This document shows positions 9,273 to 19,396 of a DNA stretch of 64,000 bases, one piece after another. Source of the DNA: Thiothrix subterranea (GTDB lineage: Bacteria > Pseudomonadota > Gammaproteobacteria > Thiotrichales > Thiotrichaceae); the NCBI RefSeq assembly GCF_030930995.1, contig NZ_CP133217.1:2284001-2348000 (forward strand). The letters are read 5' to 3'. The translations under genes were made by a program, and so were the position numbers. Under the pieces are notes generated by a model. That model did no database searches and had not been told where the DNA came from. It was given only the letters and a program-made list of their open reading frames with translations. Within the stretch, counting starts at the first letter, position 1; the number at the start of each line of letters is the position of its first letter.

Positions 9273-9961
9273 GCCGTTTCACCGATGCTATTAACCGGAA
9301 TGGTTTTAGCGGCTTTAGCCGTTTGCGCCATGCGTTTGTCGATGTAATTTTTCAGCGCTACTAAAAACCCCAAACCAATAAATGCACCGGGGGGCAGGGC
9401 AGCCAGTAATAAACCTTTGAAATCATCCCCTAGAGTCAGGGTCAAGCCCCGTGCGGCTTCACCAAACATGAGGTGGGCTTGCGCAAATAATGTTCCATTG
9501 CCGACCAGTTCACGCATTCCGCCCAATACCATCAGTACCAGCATGAAGCCGACGCCCATCATTAAGCTGTCATAGCCCGCGTGTAGCGGCGGGTTTTTGG
9601 AGGCATAGGCTTCCGAACGCCCGATCACAATGCAGTTGGTGACAATCAGCGGGATGAAAATGCCGAGAATATTGTAAAGGTCGTGGAAATACGCCCGAAT
9701 CAGCATTTCAATCAGGGTCACATTGCCCGCAATGATCAACACAAAGGCGGGGATACGGATTTCCTCGCGGATGAAATCGCGCACCAAGGAAATTGCCAGA
9801 TTTGATGCCACCAATGCCAGCAAGGTTGCCAGCCCCAGCCCCAAGCCATTGACTACGTTAGTGGTGACGGCCATCAGCGGGCATAAGCCCAGTAATTGCA
9901 CCAAGCCGGGGTTGTTTTTCCACAAGCCTGCCAGCGTTAATTCGCGGTAAGTCGCGTTCAT
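9269..9961 (-). CDS. rnfE: Rnf complex membrane subunit RnfE (RsxE)
   Basis: Membrane subunit of the Rnf ferredoxin:NAD oxidoreductase, which couples electron flow to ion movement across the inner membrane. 230 residues from the ATG at 9961, chosen because AGGAG lies nine bases upstream and the family begins at MNATYRELT. Six hydrophobic helices are seen, with [19 protein letters not shown] near residue 25 and VTNCIVIGR near 110, equivalent to the Cys-containing half-helices of RnfA. It overlaps rnfG by four bases (ATGA) and nth by four. Confidence 0.95.
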   Translation of the reverse strand: MNATYRELTLAGLWKNNPGLVQLLGLCPLMAVTTNVVNGLGLGLATLLALVASNLAISLVRDFIREEIRIPAFVLIIAGNVTLIEMLIRAYFHDLYNILGIFIPLIVTNCIVIGRSEAYASKNPPLHAGYDSLMMGVGFMLVLMVLGGMRELVGNGTLFAQAHLMFGEAARGLTLTLGDDFKGLLLAALPPGAFIGLGFLVALKNYIDKRMAQTAKAAKTIPVNSIGETA

Positions 9962-10605
9962 GGTTGAACTCCTGCTGAAGTTGGGATGGCAGTGAATAGC
10001 GTAGCAAAATGTTGCGCTGACCAATCCAAGGTGCGTTTGGTGGCGTTAACGACCGCACGTGGCGTAATGGTTGCGCCGGTAAATTGGTCAAATTCGCCGC
10101 CGTCTTTGCGCACTGCCCAGCCTGCGGCAGTCGGGTGTTGCAGGGATTTATCGGCAAAACTCAAAATCCACGGGTGTTTGTCAGCGTCGATTTTGTCGCC
10201 CAACCCCGGTGTTTCTTTGTGCGCCAAGACCCGCACTCCAGCCAGTGTTTGATCTGCACGGATACCGACAGCGAGGCGAATTTTGCCGCTGTAACCATCT
10301 GGCGCACTGACGATGAAGAGTGCAGCAATGGGCAAACCTTGTTTGCTGGCACGGTACACGGTTACGTCTTCGGCGCTACCAAAGTCTGCGGCAGGCAATG
10401 TCTGTTTGCTTGCCAGCAAATCGTTGTCATAGGTTTGGCTATCCACCAGCACATTCAGTTGCTTTAAGGTGGCTGCGCGTTCATTGGCTTCGACTGTGGG
10501 TAACGTTAGGTCATACACCGATGCCAAGGCTAAAGTGCCAAGTAAAGCAAATCCGGCAAGGAATGCGCCAGGTTTGATAATTTGTTTAAGCAGCGGCTCA
10601 GTCAT
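9958..10605 (-). CDS. rnfG: Rnf complex FMN-binding subunit RnfG
   Basis: 215 residues. One N-terminal transmembrane helix (about 12-33) anchors a periplasmic FMN-binding domain. The motif [11 protein letters not shown] near residue 180 contains the Thr to which FMN is covalently attached in this family. GLGDKID near 134 is another conserved piece. It overlaps rnfD and rnfE by four bases each, so its translation is coupled within the operon. Confidence 0.95.
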   Translation of the reverse strand: MTEPLLKQIIKPGAFLAGFALLGTLALASVYDLTLPTVEANERAATLKQLNVLVDSQTYDNDLLASKQTLPAADFGSAEDVTVYRASKQGLPIAALFIVSAPDGYSGKIRLAVGIRADQTLAGVRVLAHKETPGLGDKIDADKHPWILSFADKSLQHPTAAGWAVRKDGGEFDQFTGATITPRAVVNATKRTLDWSAQHFATLFTAIPTSAGVQP

Positions 10606-11636
10606 CTCTGCAATCCCCGTTTAGTGCCGTACACACGCGGCTGGGTGTAGTAATCCAGCAATGGCACGGCCATATTCATAATGATGACGGAAAACGCAAT
10701 TGCATCTGGGTATCCGCCCCAAGTACGAATAATGTAGGTAAATAGCCCAATCCCCCCCGCGTAAAACAGTTTACCGGTGGGGGTGGTACTGGCGGATACC
10801 GGGTCAGTAGCAATGAAAAATGCGCCCAACATTGCTGCCCCGCTAAACAAATGAAACAGCGGCGATGCATACGCTTGCGAGTCAATCAGCCAAAACACGC
10901 TCGCCATCAGCGCCAATGTTCCCAGCAATGCGACAGGAATCTGCCAGCCGATAATGCGTTGCCACAGCAACCACAAGCCACCGAGGAGCCATGCCAGACT
11001 GACCCACTCCCACGCTTGCCCCGCCAACAGGCCGAATTGCCCCGTGGCGTAAATTTCGCTTAAAGGTTTATGCAAACTCAGGCTGACTTTGACGGCATCG
11101 AGCGGGGTAGCCGCGCTCAGCGCGTCCCAGCCTTGGATGCTACCGGCAAACACGTGTTGCAAGGTTTGCCATAAACCAATGTGCGCAACGCTGAAATCCA
11201 CGGGTGCAGGCCAAATCGTCATTTGCACCGGATAAGACACCAACACGGCAGCATAACCCACCATCGCCGGATTAAAAGGGTTGTACCCCAAGCCACCATA
11301 CAAATGTTTGGCAATCACAATTGCAAAAATCATCGCAATCGCAATTAACCACCAAGGCGAAAACGCAGGCATTGCCACCGCTAATAACCACGCCGTGACC
11401 ACCGCACTGTAATCGCTCAGAAACGGGCGTACCGGGCGTTGGCGCAATGTTAACATGCCCCATTCCAGCAATTCCGCGAATACAATGGCCAGTACCAAAT
11501 TACTGAGCATTCCCCAACCAAAATACCAGATTAGTACGGCTGTGCCGGGAATCAGTGCGTATAGCACTTGGCGCATAATGCTGCTGACATCTTGTTTGCC
11601 GCTCACGTAAGGGGACGTGCGTTTGCTGAAGATCAT
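10602..11636 (-). CDS. rnfD: Rnf complex membrane subunit RnfD
   Basis: 344 residues with about nine or ten hydrophobic helices. The segment ATDPVSASTTPTGKLFYAGG near 270 carries the Ser-Thr-Thr that takes the covalent FMN in RnfD/NqrB proteins. LGYNPFNPAMVGYAA near 118 is a conserved loop. It sits between rnfC and rnfG with four-base overlaps on both sides. Confidence 0.95.
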   Translation of the reverse strand: MIFSKRTSPYVSGKQDVSSIMRQVLYALIPGTAVLIWYFGWGMLSNLVLAIVFAELLEWGMLTLRQRPVRPFLSDYSAVVTAWLLAVAMPAFSPWWLIAIAMIFAIVIAKHLYGGLGYNPFNPAMVGYAAVLVSYPVQMTIWPAPVDFSVAHIGLWQTLQHVFAGSIQGWDALSAATPLDAVKVSLSLHKPLSEIYATGQFGLLAGQAWEWVSLAWLLGGLWLLWQRIIGWQIPVALLGTLALMASVFWLIDSQAYASPLFHLFSGAAMLGAFFIATDPVSASTTPTGKLFYAGGIGLFTYIIRTWGGYPDAIAFSVIIMNMAVPLLDYYTQPRVYGTKRGLQR

Positions 11637-13201
11637 TCCGTGGTTTCCCCAGTGGTGGTTTGGGCGGCGGCTTCTGCTTTTTTGGCTTTAGCGCGTTCCA
11701 GTGCGGCTTGAATAGCGGCTTTTTTGCCGTCATCGGTAGTGGCTTGCGCCTGTTCTTTGTGTTTGGCTAGCTTTTCGGCTTTTTCACGTTTGGCGCGTTC
11801 GAGGCGTTCCTGATGGAAATCGTGACGTTCGCGGGCAATGTTTGCCTTGGTTTTGGCGTCGCGTTGGGTGCGAATTTCGGCTTTGGCAAAGCGGTAATAA
11901 TCCACCAAGCGAATGTGGCTAGGGCAAACGTAGGCACAGCAACCGCATTCGATGCAGTCAAACAAGTGGTACTGTTCGGCTTTGTCGAAATCGCGGGCGC
12001 GGCTGTGCCAGTAAAGCTGTTGTGGCAGCAAATTGGCGGGGCAAGCTTCGGCACAACGTCCGCAGCGGATACAGGGCAGTGCGGGCTGTTGTTCGCTCTC
12101 AGGAATGTCGCTGACCAAGATGCAGTTGGTGGCTTTGACGACAGGAATTTGGTCGGTTTGTAGGGAAATGCCCATCATCGGACCGCCCATTGCCAAACGC
12201 TTTGCTGCTGGCGTGTAACCACCGCTGTGCGCAATCAGGTGTTGAATCGGTGTACCTAGCGGGACTTCGACATTGCAAGGTTGCGCCACACCTTTGCCTG
12301 TGATGGTGAGGTAGCGATCAATCAGCGGTTCACCTAAGACCACAGCACGGTAAATGGCACGGGCGGTAGCGGGGTTGTGGCAAACAATCCCAATCGTTGC
12401 CGGTCTGCCGCCGCTGGGGACTTCCTTGCCGGTGAGGATTTTAATGAGCTGCTTTTCGCTGCCGCTGGGGTAAAGCGTGGGGATGGGGATAATTTCGATG
12501 CGTTGATCACCGAGTTCCTCGCGGGCGGCTTGCATGGCAGCAATCGCTTCCGGTTTGTTGTCTTCAATCCCGATCAGGCAGCGTTGGGTGGCGATAATGT
12601 GCATCATGATTTGCACACCGCGCAAGATTTCCACCGGCTTTTCGCGCATTAAACGGTCATCGCAGGTAATGTACGGTTCGCATTCTGCACCGTTGATCAC
12701 CAAGGTTTCGATAGGAATATTGTCGTGCACATTGAGTTTGATGGCGGCAGGGAATACCGCGCCGCCCATGCCAACAATTCCCGCAGCGCAAATGCGCTGG
12801 CGTAAGATTTCGCCATCCACTTCGCTGGGGTCGGGGTAGGTGGGCATTCGGGCATTGCCCCAATCGTCTTTACCGTCGGGTTTGAGGATGACACACAAAT
12901 CACTGAGACCGGAGGGGTGGGCAATCGGGCGTTCTTCAATCGCGGTAATCGTGCCGGAAGTGCTGGCGTGTAACGGCACTTTCATAAAGCCGGTGTGCGA
13001 GGCAATTTCTTGCCCTTTGTAAACGTAATCACCCGCTTTGACCGTGAGTGTGGGTTTGTAACCGCTGTGTTGCTGGAGGGGAATGATTAATTCCTCAGCC
13101 ATTGGCAAATGCCGCACCGGGGCAGCGTTGGAATCTTCTTTGTGGTAATCCAGATGCAGACCGCCGTGATTACGCCAGAGTTTATGCAAGGTTTGTATCA
13201 T
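11633..13201 (-). CDS. rnfC: Rnf complex subunit RnfC
   Basis: 522 residues; the NADH/FMN-binding peripheral subunit. The N-terminal part carries [12 protein letters not shown] (about 147), the Gly-rich nucleotide-binding loop of the NuoF-like fold, and [14 protein letters not shown] (about 171). Two 4Fe-4S motifs follow: [12 protein letters not shown] near 375 and [12 protein letters not shown] near 414. The C-terminal 80 residues are Lys/Ala/Glu-rich and probably coiled; this tail varies widely in length between species. It overlaps rnfB by four bases. Confidence 0.95.
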   Translation of the reverse strand: MIQTLHKLWRNHGGLHLDYHKEDSNAAPVRHLPMAEELIIPLQQHSGYKPTLTVKAGDYVYKGQEIASHTGFMKVPLHASTSGTITAIEERPIAHPSGLSDLCVILKPDGKDDWGNARMPTYPDPSEVDGEILRQRICAAGIVGMGGAVFPAAIKLNVHDNIPIETLVINGAECEPYITCDDRLMREKPVEILRGVQIMMHIIATQRCLIGIEDNKPEAIAAMQAAREELGDQRIEIIPIPTLYPSGSEKQLIKILTGKEVPSGGRPATIGIVCHNPATARAIYRAVVLGEPLIDRYLTITGKGVAQPCNVEVPLGTPIQHLIAHSGGYTPAAKRLAMGGPMMGISLQTDQIPVVKATNCILVSDIPESEQQPALPCIRCGRCAEACPANLLPQQLYWHSRARDFDKAEQYHLFDCIECGCCAYVCPSHIRLVDYYRFAKAEIRTQRDAKTKANIARERHDFHQERLERAKREKAEKLAKHKEQAQATTDDGKKAAIQAALERAKAKKAEAAAQTTTGETTE

Positions 13202-13791
13202 GAAGCCACCTTTGGTGCTTGCGCGTTGGCATCATTGGAGGGTTGTTGGGTCAGCGTGTAAACCGGATACGGCCATTTCCAATTAGCAGGCTCGACCTTA
13301 ACGGGAACCATCGCGATGCAATCGACAGGGCAGGGCGGCAGGCACAATTTGCAGCCGGTGCATTCGCTTTCAATAATGGTGTGCATGTGTTTTGCCGCGC
13401 CGACAATCGCATCCACCGGGCAGGCTTGAATGCACAAGGTGCAGCCGATGCAGGTGTTTTCGTCGATGACGGCGACCAATGGCACGCTGGAATGTTCGCC
13501 GTTTTCATCGTTGAGCGGTTTGGCTTCCACGCCCAGCAATTCGGCGAGGGCTTTAATCGTCGCTTCGCCACCGGGCGGGCAATGGTTGATGTCGGCTTCA
13601 CCTTTGGCGATGGCTTCGGCGTAAGGGCGGCAACCGGGGAAACCGCATTGCCCGCATTGGGTTTGCGGCAGAATCGCATCCACTTTGTCCGCAATCGGGT
13701 CGCCTTCGACTTTGTAACGAATCGCGGCGTAACCCAGCAGCAAACCGAAAACGGCTGCCAGCCCGCTAATGATAAGAATGGCTGCCAACAT
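13198..13791 (-). CDS. rnfB: Rnf complex ferredoxin-like subunit RnfB
   Basis: 197 residues. An N-terminal membrane anchor (about 3-22) is followed by an Fe-S domain with [15 protein letters not shown] near 47 and two ferredoxin motifs, [14 protein letters not shown] (about 115) and [14 protein letters not shown] (about 145). It accepts electrons from ferredoxin and passes them into the complex. The start shares base 13791 with the rnfA stop. Confidence 0.95.
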   Translation of the reverse strand: MLAAILIISGLAAVFGLLLGYAAIRYKVEGDPIADKVDAILPQTQCGQCGFPGCRPYAEAIAKGEADINHCPPGGEATIKALAELLGVEAKPLNDENGEHSSVPLVAVIDENTCIGCTLCIQACPVDAIVGAAKHMHTIIESECTGCKLCLPPCPVDCIAMVPVKVEPANWKWPYPVYTLTQQPSNDANAQAPKVAS

Positions 13792-14372
13792 CAGTGTTTC
13801 ACCAACCCAGAAAAGCCCATGAATGCCAGCGCCATTAGCCCAGCCGTAATCAACCCAATTGCGTTACCTTGGAAGGTTTCCGGCACATCTGCCACCGCAA
13901 GGCGTTCACGAATACCCGCAAACAGCACCAAGACCAAGGTGAAACCGAGTGCCGCGCCCATGCCGTACAGCGCGGATTCAATGAAATCGTGCGTTTCCTG
14001 CACATTCAATAATGCCACCCCCAGCACCGCGCAATTGGTGGTAATCAACGGCAAATAGATACCCAATACGTTGTACAACACCGGGCTGCTTTTGCGAATC
14101 ACCATTTCGGTAAAGCCCACAATCGCGGCAATTACCAGAATAAAGCTGATGGTGCGCAAATATTCCAAGTGGAACGGTTCTAGCAGATAATTGTTCACTA
14201 GATAACTGGCAATCGACGAGAGCGTCAGCACAAACGTGGTTGCCAAACCCATGCCCATCGCGGTTTCCAGCTTTCTGGAAACGCCCATGAACGGGCATAA
14301 ACCCAAGAAGTGTGACAGGACAAAGTTATTGACCCACACCGTACCAACAATAATAAGTAAGTAATCTGTCAT
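13791..14372 (-). CDS. rnfA: Rnf complex membrane subunit RnfA (RsxA)
   Basis: 193 residues from ATG 14372. This start is chosen because the family begins MTDYLL; the frame is open for another 16 codons upstream, but that extension is not conserved. Six helices are seen, with [16 protein letters not shown] near residue 22 and [11 protein letters not shown] near 105, whose Cys residues bind the membrane-embedded cluster in Rnf structures. No clear ribosome-binding site is visible. It is the first gene of the rnfABCDGE-nth-DUF1841 operon, divergent from proA. Confidence 0.93.
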   Translation of the reverse strand: MTDYLLIIVGTVWVNNFVLSHFLGLCPFMGVSRKLETAMGMGLATTFVLTLSSIASYLVNNYLLEPFHLEYLRTISFILVIAAIVGFTEMVIRKSSPVLYNVLGIYLPLITTNCAVLGVALLNVQETHDFIESALYGMGAALGFTLVLVLFAGIRERLAVADVPETFQGNAIGLITAGLMALAFMGFSGLVKH

Positions 14373-14540
14373 AAATTCAGGCTTTGGGAATGGTTTCCAG
14401 TGAATAACTGAGCGGCGCATTTTGCCATATATTGGGTGTTATAACCTACAGCAAAGCGGCTGCCTATGATAATTGTCAGAAAGATCGTAGCGCTATTTTC
14501 ATGATAACATCGACACACTGCATACCGTGAGGATTTGGAT

Positions 14541-15809
14541 TTGGACACTAACACGACGATTACCACCTACATGCAAGGCGTTGGTCAGCAAGCGAAGCAA
14601 GCTGCTCAGATCCTTGCGAATACTGAGACTAGCACTAAAAACAATGCGCTGCTGCGTATTGCTGAGGTCATGTTGGGACGTGCTGACTGGTTGAAAGCCG
14701 AAAATGCCAAAGATTTGGCTGCTGGGCGTGCGAAAGGGCTGGATGCGGCGATGTTGGATCGCTTGACGCTGACCGATAAGACGATTGCGGGTATGGCGGA
14801 AGGTGTGCGCCAAGTGGCAACCTTGGCTGACCCGATTGGCACGATTACCGATCTGAGCTACCGCCCGTCGGGGATTCAGGTCGGCAAAATGCGTGTACCG
14901 TTGGGCGTGGTGGGCATTATTTACGAATCGCGCCCGAATGTGACGGTGGATGCGGCAGCGTTGTGTTTGAAATCCGGCAACGCCACGATTTTGCGCGGTG
15001 GGTCGGAGGCGATTCATTCCAATCAGGCAATTGCAGCGTGTGTGCGGGCAGGCTTGGAAGCGGTTGGTTTGCCAGCAGCGTGTGTGCAAGTGGTGGAAAC
15101 CACTGATCGGGCGGCGGTCGGTGAATTGCTGCGCATGGCGCAATACGTTGATGTGATTGTGCCGCGTGGTGGCAAAGGTTTGATTGAGCGGGTGAGTGCG
15201 GAATCACGCATTCCGGTAATCAAGCACTTGGACGGGATTTGTCATGTGTACATTGATGATCAGGCCGATCTTGAGAAAGCAGTTAAGGTGGCGGTGAATG
15301 CGAAGACGCACCGTTACGGTGTGTGCAATGCGATGGAAACCTTGCTGGTGGCAGAGGGTGTGGCAGAACAAGTGTTGCCGATTTTGGCAGAGGAATACGC
15401 GGCGAAGGGTGTGGAGTTACGCGGTTGTGAGCAGACGCGGGCGCTGTTGCCTGCGTGTGTGGCGGCGACGGAAGCGGATTGGAGCACGGAATATCTTGCG
15501 CCGATTTTGTCCATCAAAGTGGTGGCGGATATAGCGGCGGCGATTACGCACATTAATATTTATGGCTCGCAGCATACCGACGCGATTATTACTGAGAATT
15601 ACACGCGGGCGCGGGCATTCTTGCGGCAGGTGGATTCGAGTTCGGTGATGGTGAATGCGTCAACACGTTTTGCCGATGGCTTTGAATATGGGCTGGGGGC
15701 GGAGATTGGGATTAGCACCGATAAGATTCATGCGCGGGGGCCAGTGGGGTTGGAGGGCTTAACGTCGCAGAAGTATGTGGTGTTGGGGGATGGGCATATT
15801 CGGGTTTAA
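14541..15809 (+). CDS. proA: Gamma-glutamyl phosphate reductase
   Basis: Second step of proline synthesis: reduces gamma-glutamyl phosphate with NADPH. About 422 residues, normal. Conserved pieces include [20 protein letters not shown] near 120, [14 protein letters not shown] near 153, and [14 protein letters not shown] with the catalytic Cys near 255. No ATG fits; TTG at 14541 has GAGG eight bases upstream, and TTG at 14535 is the alternative. proB is not in the window. In many gammaproteobacteria nadD follows proA directly; here two extra genes intervene. Confidence 0.93.
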   Translation: MDTNTTITTYMQGVGQQAKQAAQILANTETSTKNNALLRIAEVMLGRADWLKAENAKDLAAGRAKGLDAAMLDRLTLTDKTIAGMAEGVRQVATLADPIGTITDLSYRPSGIQVGKMRVPLGVVGIIYESRPNVTVDAAALCLKSGNATILRGGSEAIHSNQAIAACVRAGLEAVGLPAACVQVVETTDRAAVGELLRMAQYVDVIVPRGGKGLIERVSAESRIPVIKHLDGICHVYIDDQADLEKAVKVAVNAKTHRYGVCNAMETLLVAEGVAEQVLPILAEEYAAKGVELRGCEQTRALLPACVAATEADWSTEYLAPILSIKVVADIAAAITHINIYGSQHTDAIITENYTRARAFLRQVDSSSVMVNASTRFADGFEYGLGAEIGISTDKIHARGPVGLEGLTSQKYVVLGDGHIRV

Positions 15810-15825
15810 TGAGGAGGATTAGGCA

Positions 15826-17430
15826 ATGCTGAAACAGATTGTGTTGAAAAATTTCAAAAGCTACCGTGATCAAGCATTGCCGCTCGCGTCGCTCACGCTG
15901 ATGATCGGCGCGAATGCTTCTGGCAAAAGTAATGCGATTGAGGCGTTCCGTTTCCTCAGTTGGCTTAGTGGTGGTGAAAGGTTGTCTGTCATCCAGCAGC
16001 GCATAGATGATTCCAATGAAATTCTACGCGGACGTGCTGCACACCTTGGTTATTTTGGTGCACCACAATTTTCGGTCGGGTGTGTTTTAAGTGAGAGTGA
16101 TCTTGTTGCTGATCGTGCGGAATTTGATCTCAGGTGGGAGCGTGCGAAATCTGAGCAAGAACGGGATATGCTGGAGTGGAGCATACCTCCTAGCTACTCA
16201 TGGAATCAGTTTGATGTGACGCTTTCTATGCGCGGTAATAATTTACATATTGTGCAAGAAAAAATTACGTCGCTTTCACAAAATCAGCCGTTATATGCGG
16301 TTGTAAAGCCTGCTGCGATGAAGTTTAGCGATATTGAAGTCGAATACAACAACTTTAATGAAGGTGTTGATGATATTCCTCGTATCACTTGTACTAATCA
16401 AATAGCATTGATGTGTCAATTAGATACCCATGTGGCTTTTTATAAAAGTCATGAGGAAGCACAAAGTGAAATTCCTAATACTGTGCGCTACTTGCGTAGT
16501 TTTTTAGTCAATACACTATTTTTAGATCCCATTCCATCATTGATGCGTGGAGATAGCTATCCAGATAAGAGTCTACGAAGCAATTGCTCGAATTTGGCTG
16601 GTGTGCTTTACTCGCTTTGGCAAATAGACGCAAATAAAAAAGCGATTCTCAGTTTTATTCGTAGTGTTCCAGAAAGTGATGTGAGTGATTTATTGTTTTT
16701 TCCAGATAGACGCGGCTTGATCTCTTTTGAGTTGGTTGAGAAGAAGTTGGGTGGCTCTTGCTTTAAAATGGATTTGGACGAAATAAATAATAATTTAAAA
16801 TCAAGTGACAATGAATCATTAAATTTAATTTTTGATAAACTTGAGTTTGTTTCATCTGAGGATTTTAGAGGTTTACCTGAAGCAATAGATTCCTCCGTAA
16901 ATACCTATTGGAGTCCAGTATTTTCAAGTGTAAAAACAGATGGGACGGTAGAGATGGTCAATAGGGGCTGCCCCGCTGAATTGTTATCTGATGGTACATT
17001 ACGGGTGTTAGCTATTGCGGCGGCTGTGTTATCTGCGCCTCAGGGGTCTACAGTGGTGTTGGAGGAGGTTGATAACGGTGTGCATCCTTCCCGCGCCCAT
17101 CATTTGCTGACAACCATGCAGAATGAGGCTAAACGCCGCAATATCCGTTTGTTGCTCACTACGCACAATCCTGCATTGATGGATGCTTTGCCCAATGATG
17201 CCTTGGGCGATGTGGTGTTTTGTTATCGTGATCCACAGGAAGGGGATAGCCGTTTGGTGCGTCTAGGTGATTTAGATGATTATGCGGGACTGATTACACA
17301 AGGACCGTTAGGTGAATTGGTTACAAACGGTATTATTGATCGTTTTGTAAAGTCGCCAGTAACACCAGAAGCAAAGAAGAAAAATGCGCTTGACTGGTTG
17401 GCACGTTTACAAGGCGATGATGCCGCATGA
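15826..17430 (+). CDS. AAA/ABC-type ATPase of a two-gene ATPase-PIN module
   Basis: 534 residues. It opens with IVLKNFKSYRDQALPL, Walker A GANASGKS at 28-35, and ends with LSDGTLRVLAIAAAVL, Walker B VVLEEVDNGVHP and the H-loop LLLTTHNPALMDAL between about 385 and 460. This is the AAA_21/RecF-like class found in OLD, Gabija and other defence ATPases. The middle (about 150-370) is variable and AT-rich, unlike its neighbours. GGAGG lies ten bases before the ATG. The 3' end overlaps the next gene by four bases (ATGA). I do not recognise it as part of a named system; a defence role is inference. Confidence 0.8.
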   Translation: MLKQIVLKNFKSYRDQALPLASLTLMIGANASGKSNAIEAFRFLSWLSGGERLSVIQQRIDDSNEILRGRAAHLGYFGAPQFSVGCVLSESDLVADRAEFDLRWERAKSEQERDMLEWSIPPSYSWNQFDVTLSMRGNNLHIVQEKITSLSQNQPLYAVVKPAAMKFSDIEVEYNNFNEGVDDIPRITCTNQIALMCQLDTHVAFYKSHEEAQSEIPNTVRYLRSFLVNTLFLDPIPSLMRGDSYPDKSLRSNCSNLAGVLYSLWQIDANKKAILSFIRSVPESDVSDLLFFPDRRGLISFELVEKKLGGSCFKMDLDEINNNLKSSDNESLNLIFDKLEFVSSEDFRGLPEAIDSSVNTYWSPVFSSVKTDGTVEMVNRGCPAELLSDGTLRVLAIAAAVLSAPQGSTVVLEEVDNGVHPSRAHHLLTTMQNEAKRRNIRLLLTTHNPALMDALPNDALGDVVFCYRDPQEGDSRLVRLGDLDDYAGLITQGPLGELVTNGIIDRFVKSPVTPEAKKKNALDWLARLQGDDAA

Positions 17431-17915
17431 GTAGTATTTGCCTAATTGATACCAGTATATTAACCAATTTACTGAATGTTCCTAATCGCAATCAACACAA
17501 AGATATAGTTGGTCTTGCTTATAAAGAGTATGTTGAGTTAGGTTGTACCTTTATTTTGCCAATGGCAAGCATTATTGAAACTGGCAATCATATTGCTCAA
17601 AATGGTGATGGCAGAGTACGTCGTGAAGTTGCTCAGCGCTTTGTCATGGCTGTTAAAGCCGCATTTGAGGGTACAGCGCCGTGGAAACCTAGTGAGTTTC
17701 CCAGTAGCAAAGAAATTTCAATGTGGTTAGATGCTTTTCCTGAATTAGCTGGTAAAAATAAATCGGTTGATAAACTCAGTGAAGGTACAAGTTTTGGTGA
17801 TTTGAGTATCATCAAAGAATTTGAAAAGTGTTGCGCTCGTTTTGCGATGAGTGAAGTGTTTGTATGGTCGTTAGATAGCGATTTGCAGCAGTTGCATGTG
17901 AGAGGAAAATTGTGA
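17427..17915 (+). CDS. PIN-like nuclease partner of the ATPase
   Basis: 162 residues. The pattern fits a PIN-fold ribonuclease: CLIDTSILTNLL with Asp8, ASIIETG with Glu51, FGDLSIIKEF with Asp125 and VWSLDSDLQ with Asp150/Asp152, the usual acidic quartet. It is larger than VapC toxins (about 130) and lacks an adjacent small antitoxin. It is translationally coupled to the ATPase before it (4-bp overlap) and its stop overlaps the GTG of nadD. This suggests an effector controlled by the ATPase, as in other ATPase-nuclease pairs; the activity itself is inferred from motifs. Confidence 0.65.
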   Translation: MSSICLIDTSILTNLLNVPNRNQHKDIVGLAYKEYVELGCTFILPMASIIETGNHIAQNGDGRVRREVAQRFVMAVKAAFEGTAPWKPSEFPSSKEISMWLDAFPELAGKNKSVDKLSEGTSFGDLSIIKEFEKCCARFAMSEVFVWSLDSDLQQLHVRGKL

Positions 17916-18532
17916 TCGGCATCCTCGGCGGCACATTCGACCCTATCCACCACGCGCACTTACGCACGGCGCTTGAAGTTGCGGAACACTTCGGCATTAG
18001 CGACATGCGCTTAATTCCGGGCAAGCAACCACCGCACCGCCCGCAACCCATTGCCAGGCCAGAGCAGCGGTTGGCAATGCTGCAAGCCGCGATTGCCACC
18101 GAACCGCGTTTACACGCCGATGACCGTGAACTTCGCCGCGAGGGGCATTCCTACAGCTTCGACACGCTGCAAACCTTCCGCGCTGAAGTCGGTAACGAAC
18201 GCCCGCTGCTGTTCACGTTGGGCTTCGATGCCTTCCTGCATTTTGAGCGTTGGCACCGTTGGGATGAAATTTTAGCACTCGCGCATCTGGTCGTGGTGCA
18301 CCGTCCAAGGTATAGTCTGCCCCCTAACGGTTGGTATGAACCTTTCCTCAGCACAAACCCCGATGATTTACGCGCCACACCCGCAGGCAGGATTTACCTC
18401 TTAAGCGTCACCGCTCTCGATATTTCTGCCACCCATCTGCGTATGCTATTGAAACAGGGTAAAAGCCCCCGATATTTACTACCAGACAGCGTTCTGGATT
18501 ATATTCAACGACATCAACTTTACTGTGAATAA
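17912..18532 (+). CDS. nadD: Nicotinate-nucleotide adenylyltransferase
   Basis: Forms deamido-NAD from nicotinate mononucleotide and ATP. 206 residues. GGTFDPIHHAHL (about 5-16) is the nucleotidyltransferase signature, with HHAH in place of the usual HxGH, and ISATHLR near 170 corresponds to the ISxTxxR motif. The start is GTG at 17912, overlapping the upstream stop, with AGAGGA nearby. It heads the common nadD-rsfS-rlmH block. Confidence 0.92.
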   Translation: MIGILGGTFDPIHHAHLRTALEVAEHFGISDMRLIPGKQPPHRPQPIARPEQRLAMLQAAIATEPRLHADDRELRREGHSYSFDTLQTFRAEVGNERPLLFTLGFDAFLHFERWHRWDEILALAHLVVVHRPRYSLPPNGWYEPFLSTNPDDLRATPAGRIYLLSVTALDISATHLRMLLKQGKSPRYLLPDSVLDYIQRHQLYCE

Positions 18533-18535
18533 TTA

Positions 18536-18922
18536 ATGGAACTCGAAACACTTAAGCAATTAGTAGTGACCACACTGGACGATATGAAAGGTCAAGACAT
18601 CAAGACGATTGATGTGCGTGGCAAATCGTCCATCACCGATATGATGGTAATCGTGACAGGCAACTCCAACCGTCATGTTAAATCCCTAGCGGATGCGGTT
18701 GAACTGGCGGTGAAAGAAGCCGGTGTACAGCCATTGGGTATTGAAGGCGACGCGCAATCCGACTGGGTATTGCTTGACCTAAATGACATTATCCTACACG
18801 TCATGCTGGCCAGCACCCGCGACTACTACAATCTGGAAAAGCTCTGGGAAGTCGGTGAAGGTTTGCCCCAATCGCGCCCCGGTATGCTCGATGCCGCCGC
18901 GCCTGATCACGATAACGACTAA
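18536..18922 (+). CDS. rsfS: Ribosomal silencing factor RsfS
   Basis: 128 residues. Binds uL14 on the large subunit and blocks joining in starved cells. The conserved core is KGQDIKTIDVRGKSSITDMMV near residue 20 and GVQPLGIEGDAQSDWVLLDL near 70, with DYYNLEKLW at the end of the domain. It starts three bases after nadD and abuts rlmH. Confidence 0.93.
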   Translation: MELETLKQLVVTTLDDMKGQDIKTIDVRGKSSITDMMVIVTGNSNRHVKSLADAVELAVKEAGVQPLGIEGDAQSDWVLLDLNDIILHVMLASTRDYYNLEKLWEVGEGLPQSRPGMLDAAAPDHDND

Positions 18923-19396
18923 GTGCGGATTCATCTATTAGCCATTGGCACGAAAATGCCGGGTTGGGTCAATACAGGCACGGAAGAATACGCGGGGCGA
19001 ATGCCGCCGCAATGCCAGTTGTTGATCCGCGAGATTGCTGCCGAGAAACGCACCAAAAACAGCGATTTGAACCGCATTCGGCAGAGTGAAGGTGAAAAGT
19101 TGCTGGCAGCGATTCCCGATGGCAATCTTGTGATCACGCTCGATGTGAAAGGCAAACCTTGGTCAACCGAACAACTTTCCCAGCAACTCGATAGTTGGAT
19201 GATGTCCGGTCGCGATGTTAGCTTGCTGGTCGGCGGCCCTGAAGGGTTGTCGCCTGCGTGCTTGCAACGCGCGGAGCAAAGCTGGTCGTTGTCGCCGTTA
19301 ACGTTCCCGCATCCGCTGGTGCGGATTGTGGTGGCGGAACAATTGTTTCGTGCTTGGAGTATTTTGACTAACCACCCTTACCATCGCGGTGATTAA
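18923..19396 (+). CDS. rlmH: 23S rRNA pseudouridine-1915 N3-methyltransferase RlmH
   Basis: 157 residues of the SPOUT methyltransferase fold. The SAM knot is visible as [17 protein letters not shown] near 102 and the C-terminal [18 protein letters not shown] near 128. It starts with GTG directly after the rsfS stop; the family usually begins M-x-I-x-L-L-A-I-G, as here. maf follows without a gap. Confidence 0.95.
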   Translation: MRIHLLAIGTKMPGWVNTGTEEYAGRMPPQCQLLIREIAAEKRTKNSDLNRIRQSEGEKLLAAIPDGNLVITLDVKGKPWSTEQLSQQLDSWMMSGRDVSLLVGGPEGLSPACLQRAEQSWSLSPLTFPHPLVRIVVAEQLFRAWSILTNHPYHRGD

